In this document: positions 34,074 through 42,945 of the stretch, one piece after another
How positions within the stretch are numbered: the first letter of the stretch is position 1
Layout of the letters: each line of letters starts with the position of its first letter
Assembly (NCBI GenBank): GCA_016342415.1
Contig: JAEIOD010000022.1
Location: forward strand, 30,587-94,586
DNA from: Clostridiales bacterium
GTDB lineage: Bacteria; Bacillota; Clostridia; Peptostreptococcales; Acidaminobacteraceae
Direction: 5' to 3'
Length of the DNA stretch: 64,000 nt
The notes under the pieces: generated by a model
Seen by the model: the letters and a program-made list of their open reading frames with translations, nothing else
What the model was told of the DNA's origin: nothing
The model's database searches: none
Program-made: the position numbers and the translations under genes

Positions 34074-34724
34074 ATGCAAAAATTAATAAATGTATTAAAC
34101 TATTTCAAATTAATTGATTTGATAAAATATATAAAGATAAATAAACGGGATAACAGAAAAATTTCATCTGGGAAAATAATTCCTTACAAAGGAAGCATTA
34201 TTGATAAACATAAAACAGCCACTATAGAAGTTGAAGGTAAGTTTACCCTGAATGATAATAAGCTTAAACAATCGCGAAGTGAATTTCGATTAAAAATGCA
34301 AAAAAATTCTAAAATAGTAGTATTAGGTAATTTCTCAATGTTCTATGAATGTGATATTTGTATTTTTGAAGGTGGAGAACTTATTTTAGGATCAGGATAT
34401 ACTAATTATGGTACACAGATTAGATGTAGTAAAAAAATCGTAATTGGTGATAATGTTGCGATTGCAAATAATGTAGTAATAATGGATAGTGATTTTCACA
34501 ATATATATGACAATGAAATGAAAATAGTGAATCCATCTAAATCAGTGTTGATAAATGATAATGTTTGGATTGGAAGAGAAGCCATTATAATGAAGGGAGT
34601 TACAATAGGTAAAGGGTCTATTGTTGCTGCTAGATCAGTAGTTACAAAAAGTATTCCAGAAAATGTAGTTGTAGCAGGGAATCCTGCAAAAGTTATAAAA
34701 ACTGATATTAGTTGGGGGTTGTAA
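34074..34724 (+). CDS. Left-handed beta-helix acyltransferase (WcaF/CysE-like)
   Basis: The 216-residue protein has hexapeptide repeats over about 95-205: [19 protein letters not shown] with the catalytic-type His, [12 protein letters not shown] and G-N-P-A-K-V-I. It probably O-acetylates a sugar of the polymer using acetyl-CoA. ATG 34074 follows GAAAGGG; a TTG at 34059 would extend it. Tight spacing (1 bp) to the next gene. Confidence 0.87.
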   Translation: MQKLINVLNYFKLIDLIKYIKINKRDNRKISSGKIIPYKGSIIDKHKTATIEVEGKFTLNDNKLKQSRSEFRLKMQKNSKIVVLGNFSMFYECDICIFEGGELILGSGYTNYGTQIRCSKKIVIGDNVAIANNVVIMDSDFHNIYDNEMKIVNPSKSVLINDNVWIGREAIIMKGVTIGKGSIVAARSVVTKSIPENVVVAGNPAKVIKTDISWGL

Positions 34725-35930
34725 ATGATAAGTATTGTAAGGAAAGATGCCTGTACAGGATGTGCTGCTTGCTATAATACTTGTAATGTTAATGCTATTA
34801 AAATGATACCTGATGAGTATGGTTTTTTATGCCCTATAGTAAATGAGTCTCTATGTGTAAAATGTAAAAAATGTACAACTGTTTGTCCAGTTCTAAATAG
34901 TAAAGGAAATAGTGAAAATTGGATAGAACCAAAGGTTTATGCAGCTTGGTCACTTGATAAAGAAGTAAGATATAATAGTACTTCTGGAGGAATTTTTTCT
35001 GAGTTAGCTATTAAGATATTAAATGAGAATGGTTTAGTGGTGGGAGCGAGATATAATAATTTGAATTTGGTAGAACACGACATAATAAGTACTATTGGTG
35101 AACTAAGCTTTTTGAGACAATCAAAGTATCTACAAAGTGAAATTGGCGATGTATACAAGCGTATTTATTTAGAGTTGGAGAAGGGTAGACTAGTATCGTT
35201 CTGTGGGTCTCCATGTCAAGTTGACGGTTTGCAAAGATTTTTAGGAAAGAAATACCCAAATTTGGCTACGTTTGATTTTATATGTCGGGGGACAAATTCG
35301 CCAAAAGCTTACAGTCGATTTTTAGAAATGCTTGAGTTAAAATATAAAAGTCCTGTTTATAACATATGGTTTAAAAACAAAACATATGGATGGAATAGAT
35401 TCAGTACTAGAATCGAATTTGAAAACGGAAAACTTTATAATAGAGATAGGTATCATGATCTGTTTATGCGAGGTTATATTGAAGAAAATTTATATATGCG
35501 ATCTTGCTGTTTTAATTGCAAGTATAAAAATTTACCTAGAGTTTCAAATATAACATTAGCTGATTTTTGGGGCGTTGGTGATTATTACAGCTATTTGGAT
35601 GATGATAAAGGAACTTCCTTAATTTTGATTAATAATGAAATTGGAGATATGCTTTTTGATAAAATAAAGAAGAATGTATTTTCACAAGAAATGAAATTGG
35701 CACATGCTTTAAAAGGAAATGTATCAATTTTTAATTCAGCAGAAGAGAATGCAAATAGCAAAAAATTTTTACTTATGCTGGATAATTTTGCGTTTGATAA
35801 ATCGTTTAAAACATGTGTAAAAAATTATAAGTTAAAACAATTCAAAAAAAAAATCCTGAGATATTTTTACAAATTTAAGAATAAAATAAAAACGTTAATA
35901 AAAATTAATCTTAACACATATACCTTATAA
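34725..35930 (+). CDS. Coenzyme F420 hydrogenase/dehydrogenase beta-subunit-like Fe-S protein
   Basis: The 401-residue protein has an N-terminal double ferredoxin motif (C-T-G-C-A-A-C-Y-N-T-C; C-V-K-C-K-K-C-T-T-V-C-P) and an FrhB-type domain (S-T-S-G-G-I-F-S-E-L, S-F-C-G-S-P-C-Q-V-D-G-L, C-R-G, C-C-F-N-C-K-Y). Proteins of this type commonly sit beside pyruvyltransferase genes in polysaccharide loci, where their redox role is unclear. The C-terminal 40 residues are very Lys-rich. It is the last gene of the galE operon. Confidence 0.87.
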   Translation: MISIVRKDACTGCAACYNTCNVNAIKMIPDEYGFLCPIVNESLCVKCKKCTTVCPVLNSKGNSENWIEPKVYAAWSLDKEVRYNSTSGGIFSELAIKILNENGLVVGARYNNLNLVEHDIISTIGELSFLRQSKYLQSEIGDVYKRIYLELEKGRLVSFCGSPCQVDGLQRFLGKKYPNLATFDFICRGTNSPKAYSRFLEMLELKYKSPVYNIWFKNKTYGWNRFSTRIEFENGKLYNRDRYHDLFMRGYIEENLYMRSCCFNCKYKNLPRVSNITLADFWGVGDYYSYLDDDKGTSLILINNEIGDMLFDKIKKNVFSQEMKLAHALKGNVSIFNSAEENANSKKFLLMLDNFAFDKSFKTCVKNYKLKQFKKKILRYFYKFKNKIKTLIKINLNTYTL

Positions 35931-36202
35931 ATTTGTTGTGTTATTTTTCTGGTAAGAAAACAGAGAGTTCAAATGGGGTGAATCTTTCTTCATATTATAA
36001 TTATATGTTTTACATCTCGCAATCGTGTTGGGAATTATCTCTAATATTAATGAACATAATAATGTTTGGTTATATTATAACTTAAAATCTTATCACCAAT
36101 TATGCACAAATTTTTAAAGCCAATAAAATCTTGATCATATAGAAATATATTTTGAGTAATTAGGAAGAGAAAAATGCTGAACGAATTAGAGGGGATAGCA
36201 TT
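35931..36202. other. Intergenic region between the exopolysaccharide operon and RiPP cluster 1
   Basis: These 272 bp are A+T-rich with TATAAT-like hexamers near 35993 and 36070 but no clear -35 and no TGGCTAAAT repeats. No strong terminator is visible after the Fe-S gene. Confidence 0.35.
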
Positions 36203-37414
36203 ATGGAATATTTGTTAACAAATGTGATATCGCATTATTTGGATTATGATTCATTAAATGAACACTGTCTTTCAGAATCACATGTGATTGAAAAGTTAAT
36301 ATTTGAGGCTAATGAGCACCAATTATTTTGTTTAATATATGACTATCTAAATAAATATAAAAAGAATGAGACTGATATTTTAAGTAAATATCGATCGTTA
36401 GCCTATCAGCAAGTGTTAAATTGTAAAAGAAGAACAAAATTTGCATTAAAGGTTTTTGAGTTTTTAAATAAAAGTGATGTTGATTATGTTTCTTTAAAAG
36501 GTATAACTTTTAAGCGATTATACCCAAATCCTGATCTGCGATTAATGTCTGATATAGATATATATGTAAAACCTGAGAAGCTTGACATCGCTGTTAAGGT
36601 TTTAGAAAAGGTTGGCTATTCTATTGATGTGGTTAAGGAACATGAGTGTAATCTTTATCTGACTCATCCAGCAGGAATTGCAATTGAACTTCATCATAAA
36701 TTATTTTCTGATAGTATTTTTGGAGATAAACATTATCTGGAGACTGTTTTATTTGATGATGTTGAAGTAATCAATTTCTGTAATACGGAAATAAAAGTGC
36801 CATCTAAAGAAAAAGCTTTAGCCTATTCAATGCTACATATGACAAAACACTTTGCAGTTACTGGTTTTGGTGTAAGACAATTATTGGATATCACTTTGTT
36901 TTTAGATAAGTATGAGAATGTTTTAGATTTATATGTTGTTAGGGATATATTTGAAAAGTATGATGTACTATTTTTTGCTGGTTATTTACTTGAAATTTGC
37001 AATAGAAGTTTTAATAGGAAGTTTCATATATTTGAAGTTAATATTGACGAGGAAAAATTAAATGATATATTTGACAGAATTAAAAATGCTGGAGTTTATG
37101 GACATAGGAATATAGAAAATGATATTGAATCTGAATACTTATTGCGCTCTCAAAGTTCAAGTGGTAAGTTGAAAAACCCAATGGTAACGAAAGTACAACT
37201 TTTATTTCCTAAGAGTAATAAGCTTGGAGAACGTTATTTATACGCACGAAAGAATAAGTTGTTGTTACCTTTTGCGTGGTCTCATAGATTAATTTATAAT
37301 GTTTTCAGTCAAAATGAGAATGTAAAGAGATTAGTTAAAACAACACCAGATTCAACAGATTTAAATAACCGGTTGGAATTATTGAAGTACTTTAATTTAG
37401 AAAAAAAGTTTTAA
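36203..37414 (+). CDS. Nucleotidyltransferase family protein of RiPP cluster 1
   Basis: The 403-residue protein matches the uncharacterised nucleotidyltransferase family often found in Bacillota lasso-peptide clusters: V-S-L-K-G-I-T-F-K-R-L-Y-P followed by M-S-D-I-D-I-Y-V (nucleotidyltransferase Asp pair), then I-E-L-H-H-K-L and the C-terminal P-F-A-W-S-H-R-L-I. It is a paralogue of the product at 52393. Its action on the peptide is unproven; modification of a phosphorylated residue has been considered for the family. AGAGGGG precedes ATG 36203. A separate promoter lies between it and the next gene. Confidence 0.82.
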   Translation: MEYLLTNVISHYLDYDSLNEHCLSESHVIEKLIFEANEHQLFCLIYDYLNKYKKNETDILSKYRSLAYQQVLNCKRRTKFALKVFEFLNKSDVDYVSLKGITFKRLYPNPDLRLMSDIDIYVKPEKLDIAVKVLEKVGYSIDVVKEHECNLYLTHPAGIAIELHHKLFSDSIFGDKHYLETVLFDDVEVINFCNTEIKVPSKEKALAYSMLHMTKHFAVTGFGVRQLLDITLFLDKYENVLDLYVVRDIFEKYDVLFFAGYLLEICNRSFNRKFHIFEVNIDEEKLNDIFDRIKNAGVYGHRNIENDIESEYLLRSQSSSGKLKNPMVTKVQLLFPKSNKLGERYLYARKNKLLLPFAWSHRLIYNVFSQNENVKRLVKTTPDSTDLNNRLELLKYFNLEKKF

Positions 37415-37438
37415 TGTAGAGGGAAAGTTAAATTTATG

Positions 37439-37507
37439 TGTCTAAATACGCTCAATTATGGCTAAATAGTGCAAATTCATTGGATTTGGGTAGTATTTAC
37501 ATTAAAG
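37439..37507 (+). promoter_or_regulatory. Tandem LytTR-type box and promoter of RiPP cluster 1 (site 7)
   Basis: TGTCTAAAT (37439) and TGGCTAAAT (37459) have period 20. They are followed by TTGGAT (37480) and a poor -10 TTAAAG (37502), 43 bp after the second repeat. The target is the kinase/PqqD/cyclase/precursor operon. Confidence 0.7.
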
Positions 37508-37557
37508 TGAGTTTAGCTAGATAGTGAATGAGTGCAGAAAAGTTTATAAGGTGAAGA

Positions 37558-38457
37558 ATGTATAAATACAAAATTTTTGGTTTGAATATTACCTCTGAAA
37601 TAAAAATGAATTGTTATGAAGCTGATTTTGAAGATGTAGAGGTTGAAATAGTTTATTCGAAAGAATTTGTTTCGGAATCATATGAAGATGGTTTGATTAG
37701 ACTTTCAAGCAATATTTTTTGGTTTCACATAATTGATGTGGGGATATTTTCAGTTGAGAATGGAAATAAGATAATCATTACGCCTTATAAGAATGCAGAT
37801 GAAAAATCTATTGAATTATACATTTTAGGCAGTGGTTTTGGAGCCTTATTAATTCAAAAAAATGAATTCCCAATTCATGGTGCTTTTGTAGAGTATAATA
37901 GTGTAGGTGTTGCCATTGTAGGAGATGCGGGTGCCGGAAAAACATCATTAACTTCTGCTTTGACTAAAAATAGTGCTAAAATTATTACCGATGATGTTAT
38001 GAGACTATCGTTTTTAGATAATAAGCCTTTTGTATATCCGAGCTATCCATCTCAGAAAATGTGGTCCAAAACGGCTAATGCCTTAAATATTGATACTAGT
38101 AATCTTAAATCAATTGTAAATCGTACAGGTAAATATTTTGTTGAAGATTGGTCAATATTTTCTAATAAACCTATGGAAATTAAATACATGTTTGAAATAG
38201 TTGAATGTGATGTTGATGAGGTTTGTATAGAATCGCTTGATAAAAAAGCTTCTTTGGAGTTGTTAATTCGAAATAGCTATCGATACTTTATAATAGAACT
38301 GTCTGGTCGACTAAAAGATCATTTTGGATATGTGATGCAACTAGAAAGATGCATTCAGACTTATATTATCAAAAGGCCCAAAAATAAATTTACTGTAGAT
38401 GATCAGATTAAATTAATTGATAAAGTTATAGGAGATCAAAATGAAAAGGTATCATAG
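37558..38457 (+). CDS. HPr-kinase-like RiPP kinase, cluster 1
   Basis: The 299-residue protein has a P-loop GDAGAGKTS (122-130) and a tandem Asp (T-D-D, D145/D146) as in HPr kinase C-terminal domains. It also has the family's P-I-H-G upstream of the P-loop. In paeninodin-type lasso clusters such kinases phosphorylate the C-terminal Ser of the precursor. The precursor of this cluster ends Asp-Pro-Ser-Thr, which is compatible. It overlaps the PqqD-like gene by 17 bp. A paralogue lies at 54047. Confidence 0.85.
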   Translation: MYKYKIFGLNITSEIKMNCYEADFEDVEVEIVYSKEFVSESYEDGLIRLSSNIFWFHIIDVGIFSVENGNKIIITPYKNADEKSIELYILGSGFGALLIQKNEFPIHGAFVEYNSVGVAIVGDAGAGKTSLTSALTKNSAKIITDDVMRLSFLDNKPFVYPSYPSQKMWSKTANALNIDTSNLKSIVNRTGKYFVEDWSIFSNKPMEIKYMFEIVECDVDEVCIESLDKKASLELLIRNSYRYFIIELSGRLKDHFGYVMQLERCIQTYIIKRPKNKFTVDDQIKLIDKVIGDQNEKVS

Positions 38458-38704
38458 GAATTTGAAAGTTGAATCAGCTGAAATGACAGATGAACTAGGA
38501 ATGTTGAATATTGAGACTGGTCGGTATCATGTGTTAGATAGCGTTGGTAAGGATGTATGGAATTTAATAGAAAATCCAGTAACAGTAGAAAGTATTGTTG
38601 CTGAATTAGTTAAAGAATATGATGTAGACGAGTTAACCTGTAAAAATGATGTTGAAGTTTTTATTGACTTAATGTTAGAAAAACAGCTAGTTTTAGAGGT
38701 TTAA
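38441..38704 (+). CDS. PqqD-like leader-binding protein (lasso B1), cluster 1
   Basis: The 87-residue PqqD fold has E-L-G-M-L-N-I-E-T-G-R-Y-H-V-L-D-S-V-G-K-D-V-W-N-L-I and V-A-E-L-V-K-E-Y-D-V-D, the recognition elements for RiPP leaders. It should bind the W-x2-P-x-L leader of the precursor at 40671 and present it to the processing enzymes. It overlaps the kinase gene. A paralogue lies at 54946. Confidence 0.9.
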   Translation: MKRYHRNLKVESAEMTDELGMLNIETGRYHVLDSVGKDVWNLIENPVTVESIVAELVKEYDVDELTCKNDVEVFIDLMLEKQLVLEV

Positions 38705-38705
38705 A

Positions 38706-40607
38706 ATGAGTGCTATATATGGAGTTATTAGTCATTCTAAGAGTCTACAAGATAACTTCTACAATCATTTAAAACCTTTTTCAAAATATACATTTGATCG
38801 AAGTCATCAGCTCAAGTATCAGCATACTCAGTTTGCTTGTTTTCATCAAGAGCTAACAAATGAAGCTAAGATGGAAGTGTTACCGTTCTTTGACAATAAA
38901 AATAATTGCTTTATAACAGCTGATGCAATTATCGACAATCGAGATGAGTTAATAAAACTGTTATCTGTTCAATCTAATGATATTACTGACAGTCAATTAA
39001 TATTAGAAGCATATTATATGTGGGGTAATGATAGTCCAAAGTATTTACTTGGAACATTTGCCTATTCAATATACAATTTTGAATTAGGTGAACTATTATT
39101 AGTGAGAGATCAAGTTGGCTCTAGGATATTATATTATAGATTTGATGAAACTGAGTTCTCGTTTTCCACTTTAATGGAACCACTTAGAAGAGAAAAAGAT
39201 GATATCAACGATTTATACTTAAAGAAATTTATTGCTGTAAATACAGTTATCCATGATTTTCATCCTACTGAAACTATATATAATAATATCAAGCATGTTT
39301 TACCAGGACACATATTGGTTCTAAAAAATAATGAACTAACTGAGAAATGTTACTGGAAATTACAAAAGAAAAAGTGGAAAAAGAGATATAAATCCTTTGA
39401 AGAAGCAAATTTAGAATTTAAGAAGATTTATGATGAAGCAATCTTCTGTAGAATGAGAACTTGTGGAGAAGTAGGTATTACTTTAAGTGGCGGCTACGAT
39501 TCAGGTGCAATTGCTTGTGTAGCAGCAAAAAAACTACAAGCTGAGAATAGAGCATTATATACATATACGTCAAAAGCATCTGACGATTTTCCTGTTATAG
39601 TTAGTGATTGGGCAAGCATTGATGAATCTGAATTAGTAAAAGATATGGCAAATATGTATCCAAATATGATACTCAATATAACTGATTCTAAAGATAAAAC
39701 ACCAATTAATTCAATGGAAGAAATTATGAATATACTTGAACAACCATATAAGTTTAATCGTAATGGTTATTGGGTTAATCATTTAACTGATATGGCGAGT
39801 AGAGATAATTGTAAAGTTTTGTTGACTGGACAACATGGGAATTGGACTTTCTCCTATGAGAATATCGATAGGTACTATGTACATTTAATTAAATCATTTA
39901 GATTTAAAAAGTTTTATGAGGAATTTTCACGTAATTGTAGTTATTTTAAATTGAGTAGAAGAAAAGAGTTCTATTGTCTGTTAGAAAAGATTAGAGAAAC
40001 TCCAAAAGTACATGATACTGATTTTATAAGGTATGCAAATTTAAGCAAAACTGAGACTGCTACCTTAACTAAGTTTTTAAATGATGAACTTAATGTATAT
40101 AAGATAACCAAACCAGTCCAGAATGTAATTGAAATGGCTGTGAATCCTGCAATTACTAACCACATTGCTTCAACAGTAGTAAAGCTTGATCTTAAGTATA
40201 ATGTGATTACTAGAGATCCCACTACTGATGTTAGAGTATTAGAATTCTTATATGAATTATCAATGGATAATTTCAATTATAAAGCATTTGGAAGAACTCT
40301 AGCTACAGCTTACATGAAGGATGTAGTGCCGGAGTCTGTAATTTTCAGTAAGAAAAAGGGCGTTCAGGGTTCAGATTTTTTATTTAGGATTAATGATGAA
40401 TGGTCAGATTTTTATAGAAATTTACTGTTTAAAATAGACAACAGTGTAGAGATAAAGAAGTTGATTGAGTATGAGCAATATAAGAATGACATCAATGTGT
40501 TTGAAACTCTTAAGCTTGATAGTAGCCGTGATTACATAAAGGATGTTTCAAACCTAATGGCGCTTGATATGTGTGTAGATTTTATGAGTAAAATCAAGAG
40601 TTTATGA
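38706..40607 (+). CDS. Asparagine synthase-like lasso cyclase (C protein)
   Basis: The 633-residue protein has an N-terminal glutaminase-like half whose nucleophile Cys is absent (starts M-S-A-I-Y-G) and a C-terminal ATP-pyrophosphatase half with L-S-G-G-Y-D-S-G-A-I (PP loop). This is the lasso-cyclase form: it adenylates an Asp/Glu side chain of the core and forms the macrolactam with the core N-terminus. Only cluster 1 has it. It starts 1 bp after the PqqD-like gene and is followed by the precursor gene. No leader peptidase is present in this cluster. Confidence 0.9.
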   Translation: MSAIYGVISHSKSLQDNFYNHLKPFSKYTFDRSHQLKYQHTQFACFHQELTNEAKMEVLPFFDNKNNCFITADAIIDNRDELIKLLSVQSNDITDSQLILEAYYMWGNDSPKYLLGTFAYSIYNFELGELLLVRDQVGSRILYYRFDETEFSFSTLMEPLRREKDDINDLYLKKFIAVNTVIHDFHPTETIYNNIKHVLPGHILVLKNNELTEKCYWKLQKKKWKKRYKSFEEANLEFKKIYDEAIFCRMRTCGEVGITLSGGYDSGAIACVAAKKLQAENRALYTYTSKASDDFPVIVSDWASIDESELVKDMANMYPNMILNITDSKDKTPINSMEEIMNILEQPYKFNRNGYWVNHLTDMASRDNCKVLLTGQHGNWTFSYENIDRYYVHLIKSFRFKKFYEEFSRNCSYFKLSRRKEFYCLLEKIRETPKVHDTDFIRYANLSKTETATLTKFLNDELNVYKITKPVQNVIEMAVNPAITNHIASTVVKLDLKYNVITRDPTTDVRVLEFLYELSMDNFNYKAFGRTLATAYMKDVVPESVIFSKKKGVQGSDFLFRINDEWSDFYRNLLFKIDNSVEIKKLIEYEQYKNDINVFETLKLDSSRDYIKDVSNLMALDMCVDFMSKIKSL

Positions 40608-40670
40608 CCGTTCATGTAATAGAGATATTGAGCTATGGTTGTGATTATTAACAAGAAAGGAAGTGATATT

Positions 40671-40838
40671 ATGAAAAAATGGAATGCTCCAGGTTTAGTA
40701 GAGTTAAATACTAAGTTTACTGCAGATGGTGGCGATGGTGTTGGCGAAGATAAAGTGACTAAAACAGTAGAACATCCAAATGGTAATGTAACAACTTCTA
40801 CAACATTTTCAACGTGGAAAGGTGATCCAAGTACATAA
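40671..40838 (+). CDS. Lasso peptide precursor (55 aa)
   Basis: The leader has W4-x2-P7-x-L9 and Thr17, the same 13-residue spacing as Tyr to Thr in paeninodin-type precursors, which places cleavage after Ala18. The predicted core (19-55) is D-G-G-D-G-V-G-E-D then a long Thr-rich tail ending G-D-P-S-T. Glu at core position 8 or Asp at 9 can serve as ring acceptor. Asp as the first core residue is unusual. AAAGGAAG lies about 8 bp before ATG 40671. The C-terminal Ser-Thr is a plausible kinase target. No Cys is present. Confidence 0.82.
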   Translation: MKKWNAPGLVELNTKFTADGGDGVGEDKVTKTVEHPNGNVTTSTTFSTWKGDPST

Positions 40839-40868
40839 TAGTATAAAGTCATAAAGTAAGCTCAATAT

Positions 40869-40903
40869 TAAAAAGAGCAATATAATTATATTGCTCTTTT
40901 TTT
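40869..40903. terminator. Bidirectional terminator between precursor and exporter genes
   Basis: AGAGCAATATAA (40874-40885) is followed without a gap by its complement TTATATTGCTCT, flanked by As on one side and TTTTTT on the other. It serves the precursor (plus) and the ABC exporter (minus). Confidence 0.85.
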
Positions 40904-40952
40904 CTGCTTAAATGTAATCAATAATTGATGTTAATTACAGAAAAAATATAAT

Positions 40953-42611
40953 TTAGTTAACATCATCAATCTGGATTACCCTATCAACATAATTCAGTAT
41001 TGTGGATCGATGGGTTATTGCTATTACTGATGTCTGAGGAAAGTTTTTGTATATTCCTTCAATAACATTTTCTTCAGTAACCTTATCAAGAGCTGAAGTT
41101 GCTTCATCTAACAATAATACAGGTGCTTTTCGTAATAATGCTCTTGCTATACATAACCTTTGTAGTTGACCTTCAGAAAGTCCGAGTCCTTTTTCACCGA
41201 GTTCAGTGTCAATACCATCTTCAAGTTTACCAATAAAGTTATCGGCACATGCAATTTTAAGAACCGATTCAATTTCATCATCAGTTGCTTCTGGATTACC
41301 GATGTACATATTTTCTCTAATAGAACCAGAGAACAAAGTGTTACCTTGAGGTACATATGTATAGTATGCCGTATTGTTTTCTTTTAAACCATCTGAATCT
41401 AAAGATTTTACATAACCACTGATAGGTTGAACTAATCCCATTAATATTCTTAAAAGAGTTGTCTTGCCAATACCCGATTCTCCCATAATAGCAATCTTCT
41501 CTCCTGGATTAACAATTAAGTTAAAATTGCTGATAACAGGTTTACTATCTTCATATTGAAAGTGAATATCTTTTAATTGAACACCAACGCTAAGATTGGA
41601 TACAGAGATTCTTTTTTGTTTAGGATGTTCTGTTGAAAAGAAGGTATTACATCTTTCCAAAGCAGTCAATGTTGTTATATATTTTGGGAATATTCTTATC
41701 AGGCTTTCGATGGGAGTTTGCATTCTAACCAAAAGTTGCATAATAGCTGTAAACATACCAAATGTTATTATACCTAATGAAATCTTATATGCGCCCCATC
41801 CAAATGCAATTAGTGAAGCAGTTATGTAAATTGATTGCATCATGAAATTAGCACCAATTATTGTTTTCTTTTTTTCTTTAATTAACTTTAATTTGAATTT
41901 TTGTATAGTAGACATTTTTTCTAAATGTTGATTTTCATTCTCGAAGGTTCTAATAATAGCGTTGTTTTGTACTGATTCATTTAAAAATACTCGATATTGG
42001 CTTTCTGTTTCATTAATTTTTCTTTGAAGTGGTTGGATTTTTTTACTTAAATAATAACTGATTACGGCAACGATTGGAGCTGATAAGAAACTGTAAAGTG
42101 CCAATCCAACATCATATTTTAATACAATAACAAATGCTAAAGTTAGTTGAAGTAAGCTACTAAAAACTGCTGGAAATGTTGTAATTATAAAGGAGACTAC
42201 TGTACCAACATCAACGGTTAATCTAGTTACAATATCCCCAGAATGATATTTACTTAAATCATCCCAAGACATCAAAAAAGCACTAGTCAAGAATTGACTT
42301 TGTAACTCGTTTAATGTTTTAGTTTGCACAATAGTACGATAGTGACTAATTATTGAAATCAGAACTATCATACCAACTTGTAAAAGTCCATATATACCTA
42401 AGAAAAAACCAAATTTACCAGAATTATAAACAACTACATTATCCAAAACATTGCGAGATACAACAGCCGTAGAAGTTATTGTAAATACTACTAAGGATTC
42501 AAGAGAAACTATTACAAAAATTGTGCGCCAATATTTTTTTATATTTTTTAGTAACTCCCGATTCGATGTTTTGTTTTCAATGATGAGATTTAATTTGCTT
42601 AATAAAATCAT
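40953..42611 (-). CDS. ABC exporter of RiPP cluster 1
   Basis: The 552-residue half-transporter has six membrane helices (about 25-310) and an ATPase domain: G-E-S-G-I-G-K-T-T (Walker A), the Q-loop P-Q-G-N-T, L-S-E-G-Q-L-Q-R (signature) and L-L-L-D-E-A-T-S-A-L-D (Walker B). It has no N-terminal peptidase domain, so it exports an already processed peptide and may give self-protection. It is convergent to the biosynthetic genes. AGAGGT precedes its ATG. A paralogue in the same relative position lies at 55483-57174. Confidence 0.92.
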   Translation of the reverse strand: MILLSKLNLIIENKTSNRELLKNIKKYWRTIFVIVSLESLVVFTITSTAVVSRNVLDNVVVYNSGKFGFFLGIYGLLQVGMIVLISIISHYRTIVQTKTLNELQSQFLTSAFLMSWDDLSKYHSGDIVTRLTVDVGTVVSFIITTFPAVFSSLLQLTLAFVIVLKYDVGLALYSFLSAPIVAVISYYLSKKIQPLQRKINETESQYRVFLNESVQNNAIIRTFENENQHLEKMSTIQKFKLKLIKEKKKTIIGANFMMQSIYITASLIAFGWGAYKISLGIITFGMFTAIMQLLVRMQTPIESLIRIFPKYITTLTALERCNTFFSTEHPKQKRISVSNLSVGVQLKDIHFQYEDSKPVISNFNLIVNPGEKIAIMGESGIGKTTLLRILMGLVQPISGYVKSLDSDGLKENNTAYYTYVPQGNTLFSGSIRENMYIGNPEATDDEIESVLKIACADNFIGKLEDGIDTELGEKGLGLSEGQLQRLCIARALLRKAPVLLLDEATSALDKVTEENVIEGIYKNFPQTSVIAITHRSTILNYVDRVIQIDDVN

Positions 42612-42716
42612 GTTAACCTCTTTCTTACATTTCTATAATCAATATAGCATTAGAACTCTCTATTTACAAGGGATACAAGCTTTTTGTATAAGTTATAAAT
42701 TATTTTTTTTCTACTG

Positions 42717-42785
42717 TGGCTAAATAGGACACTATATGGCTAAATCTACTAAAGGACTGTTAAATAACTATAAATATGATACTGT
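42717..42785 (+). promoter_or_regulatory. Tandem LytTR-type box and promoter of the SLH unit (site 8)
   Basis: TGGCTAAAT occurs at 42717 and 42737 (period 20). The position 43 bp after the second repeat reads TACTGT (42780); TATGAT at 42775 is an alternative -10. The remaining bases to 42945 hold only the leader of the SLH gene. Confidence 0.7.
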
Positions 42786-42945
42786 TTTCAGTGGATAAGT
42801 TTTTGTATGGAAGCAGAATTTTAATAATGAAAATATAATTACAAAACTTCATCATACTGAATAATAGAGATATATAAGGGCATATAACAAAAGCAAAGTT
42901 TGTTTAGCAAACATAACTAATAATGTAATAGTTAGGAGAAAAACT

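Noticed and set aside
34725..35930. Fe-S protein as a true coenzyme F420 hydrogenase subunit of methanogen type
   Set aside because: The domain is homologous, but its place in a polysaccharide operon and the absence of other hydrogenase subunits argue against that role.
40532..40852. 106-codon minus-strand open frame over the lasso precursor
   Set aside because: The plus strand carries a precursor with the exact lasso leader spacing and an RBS; the minus frame has no support.
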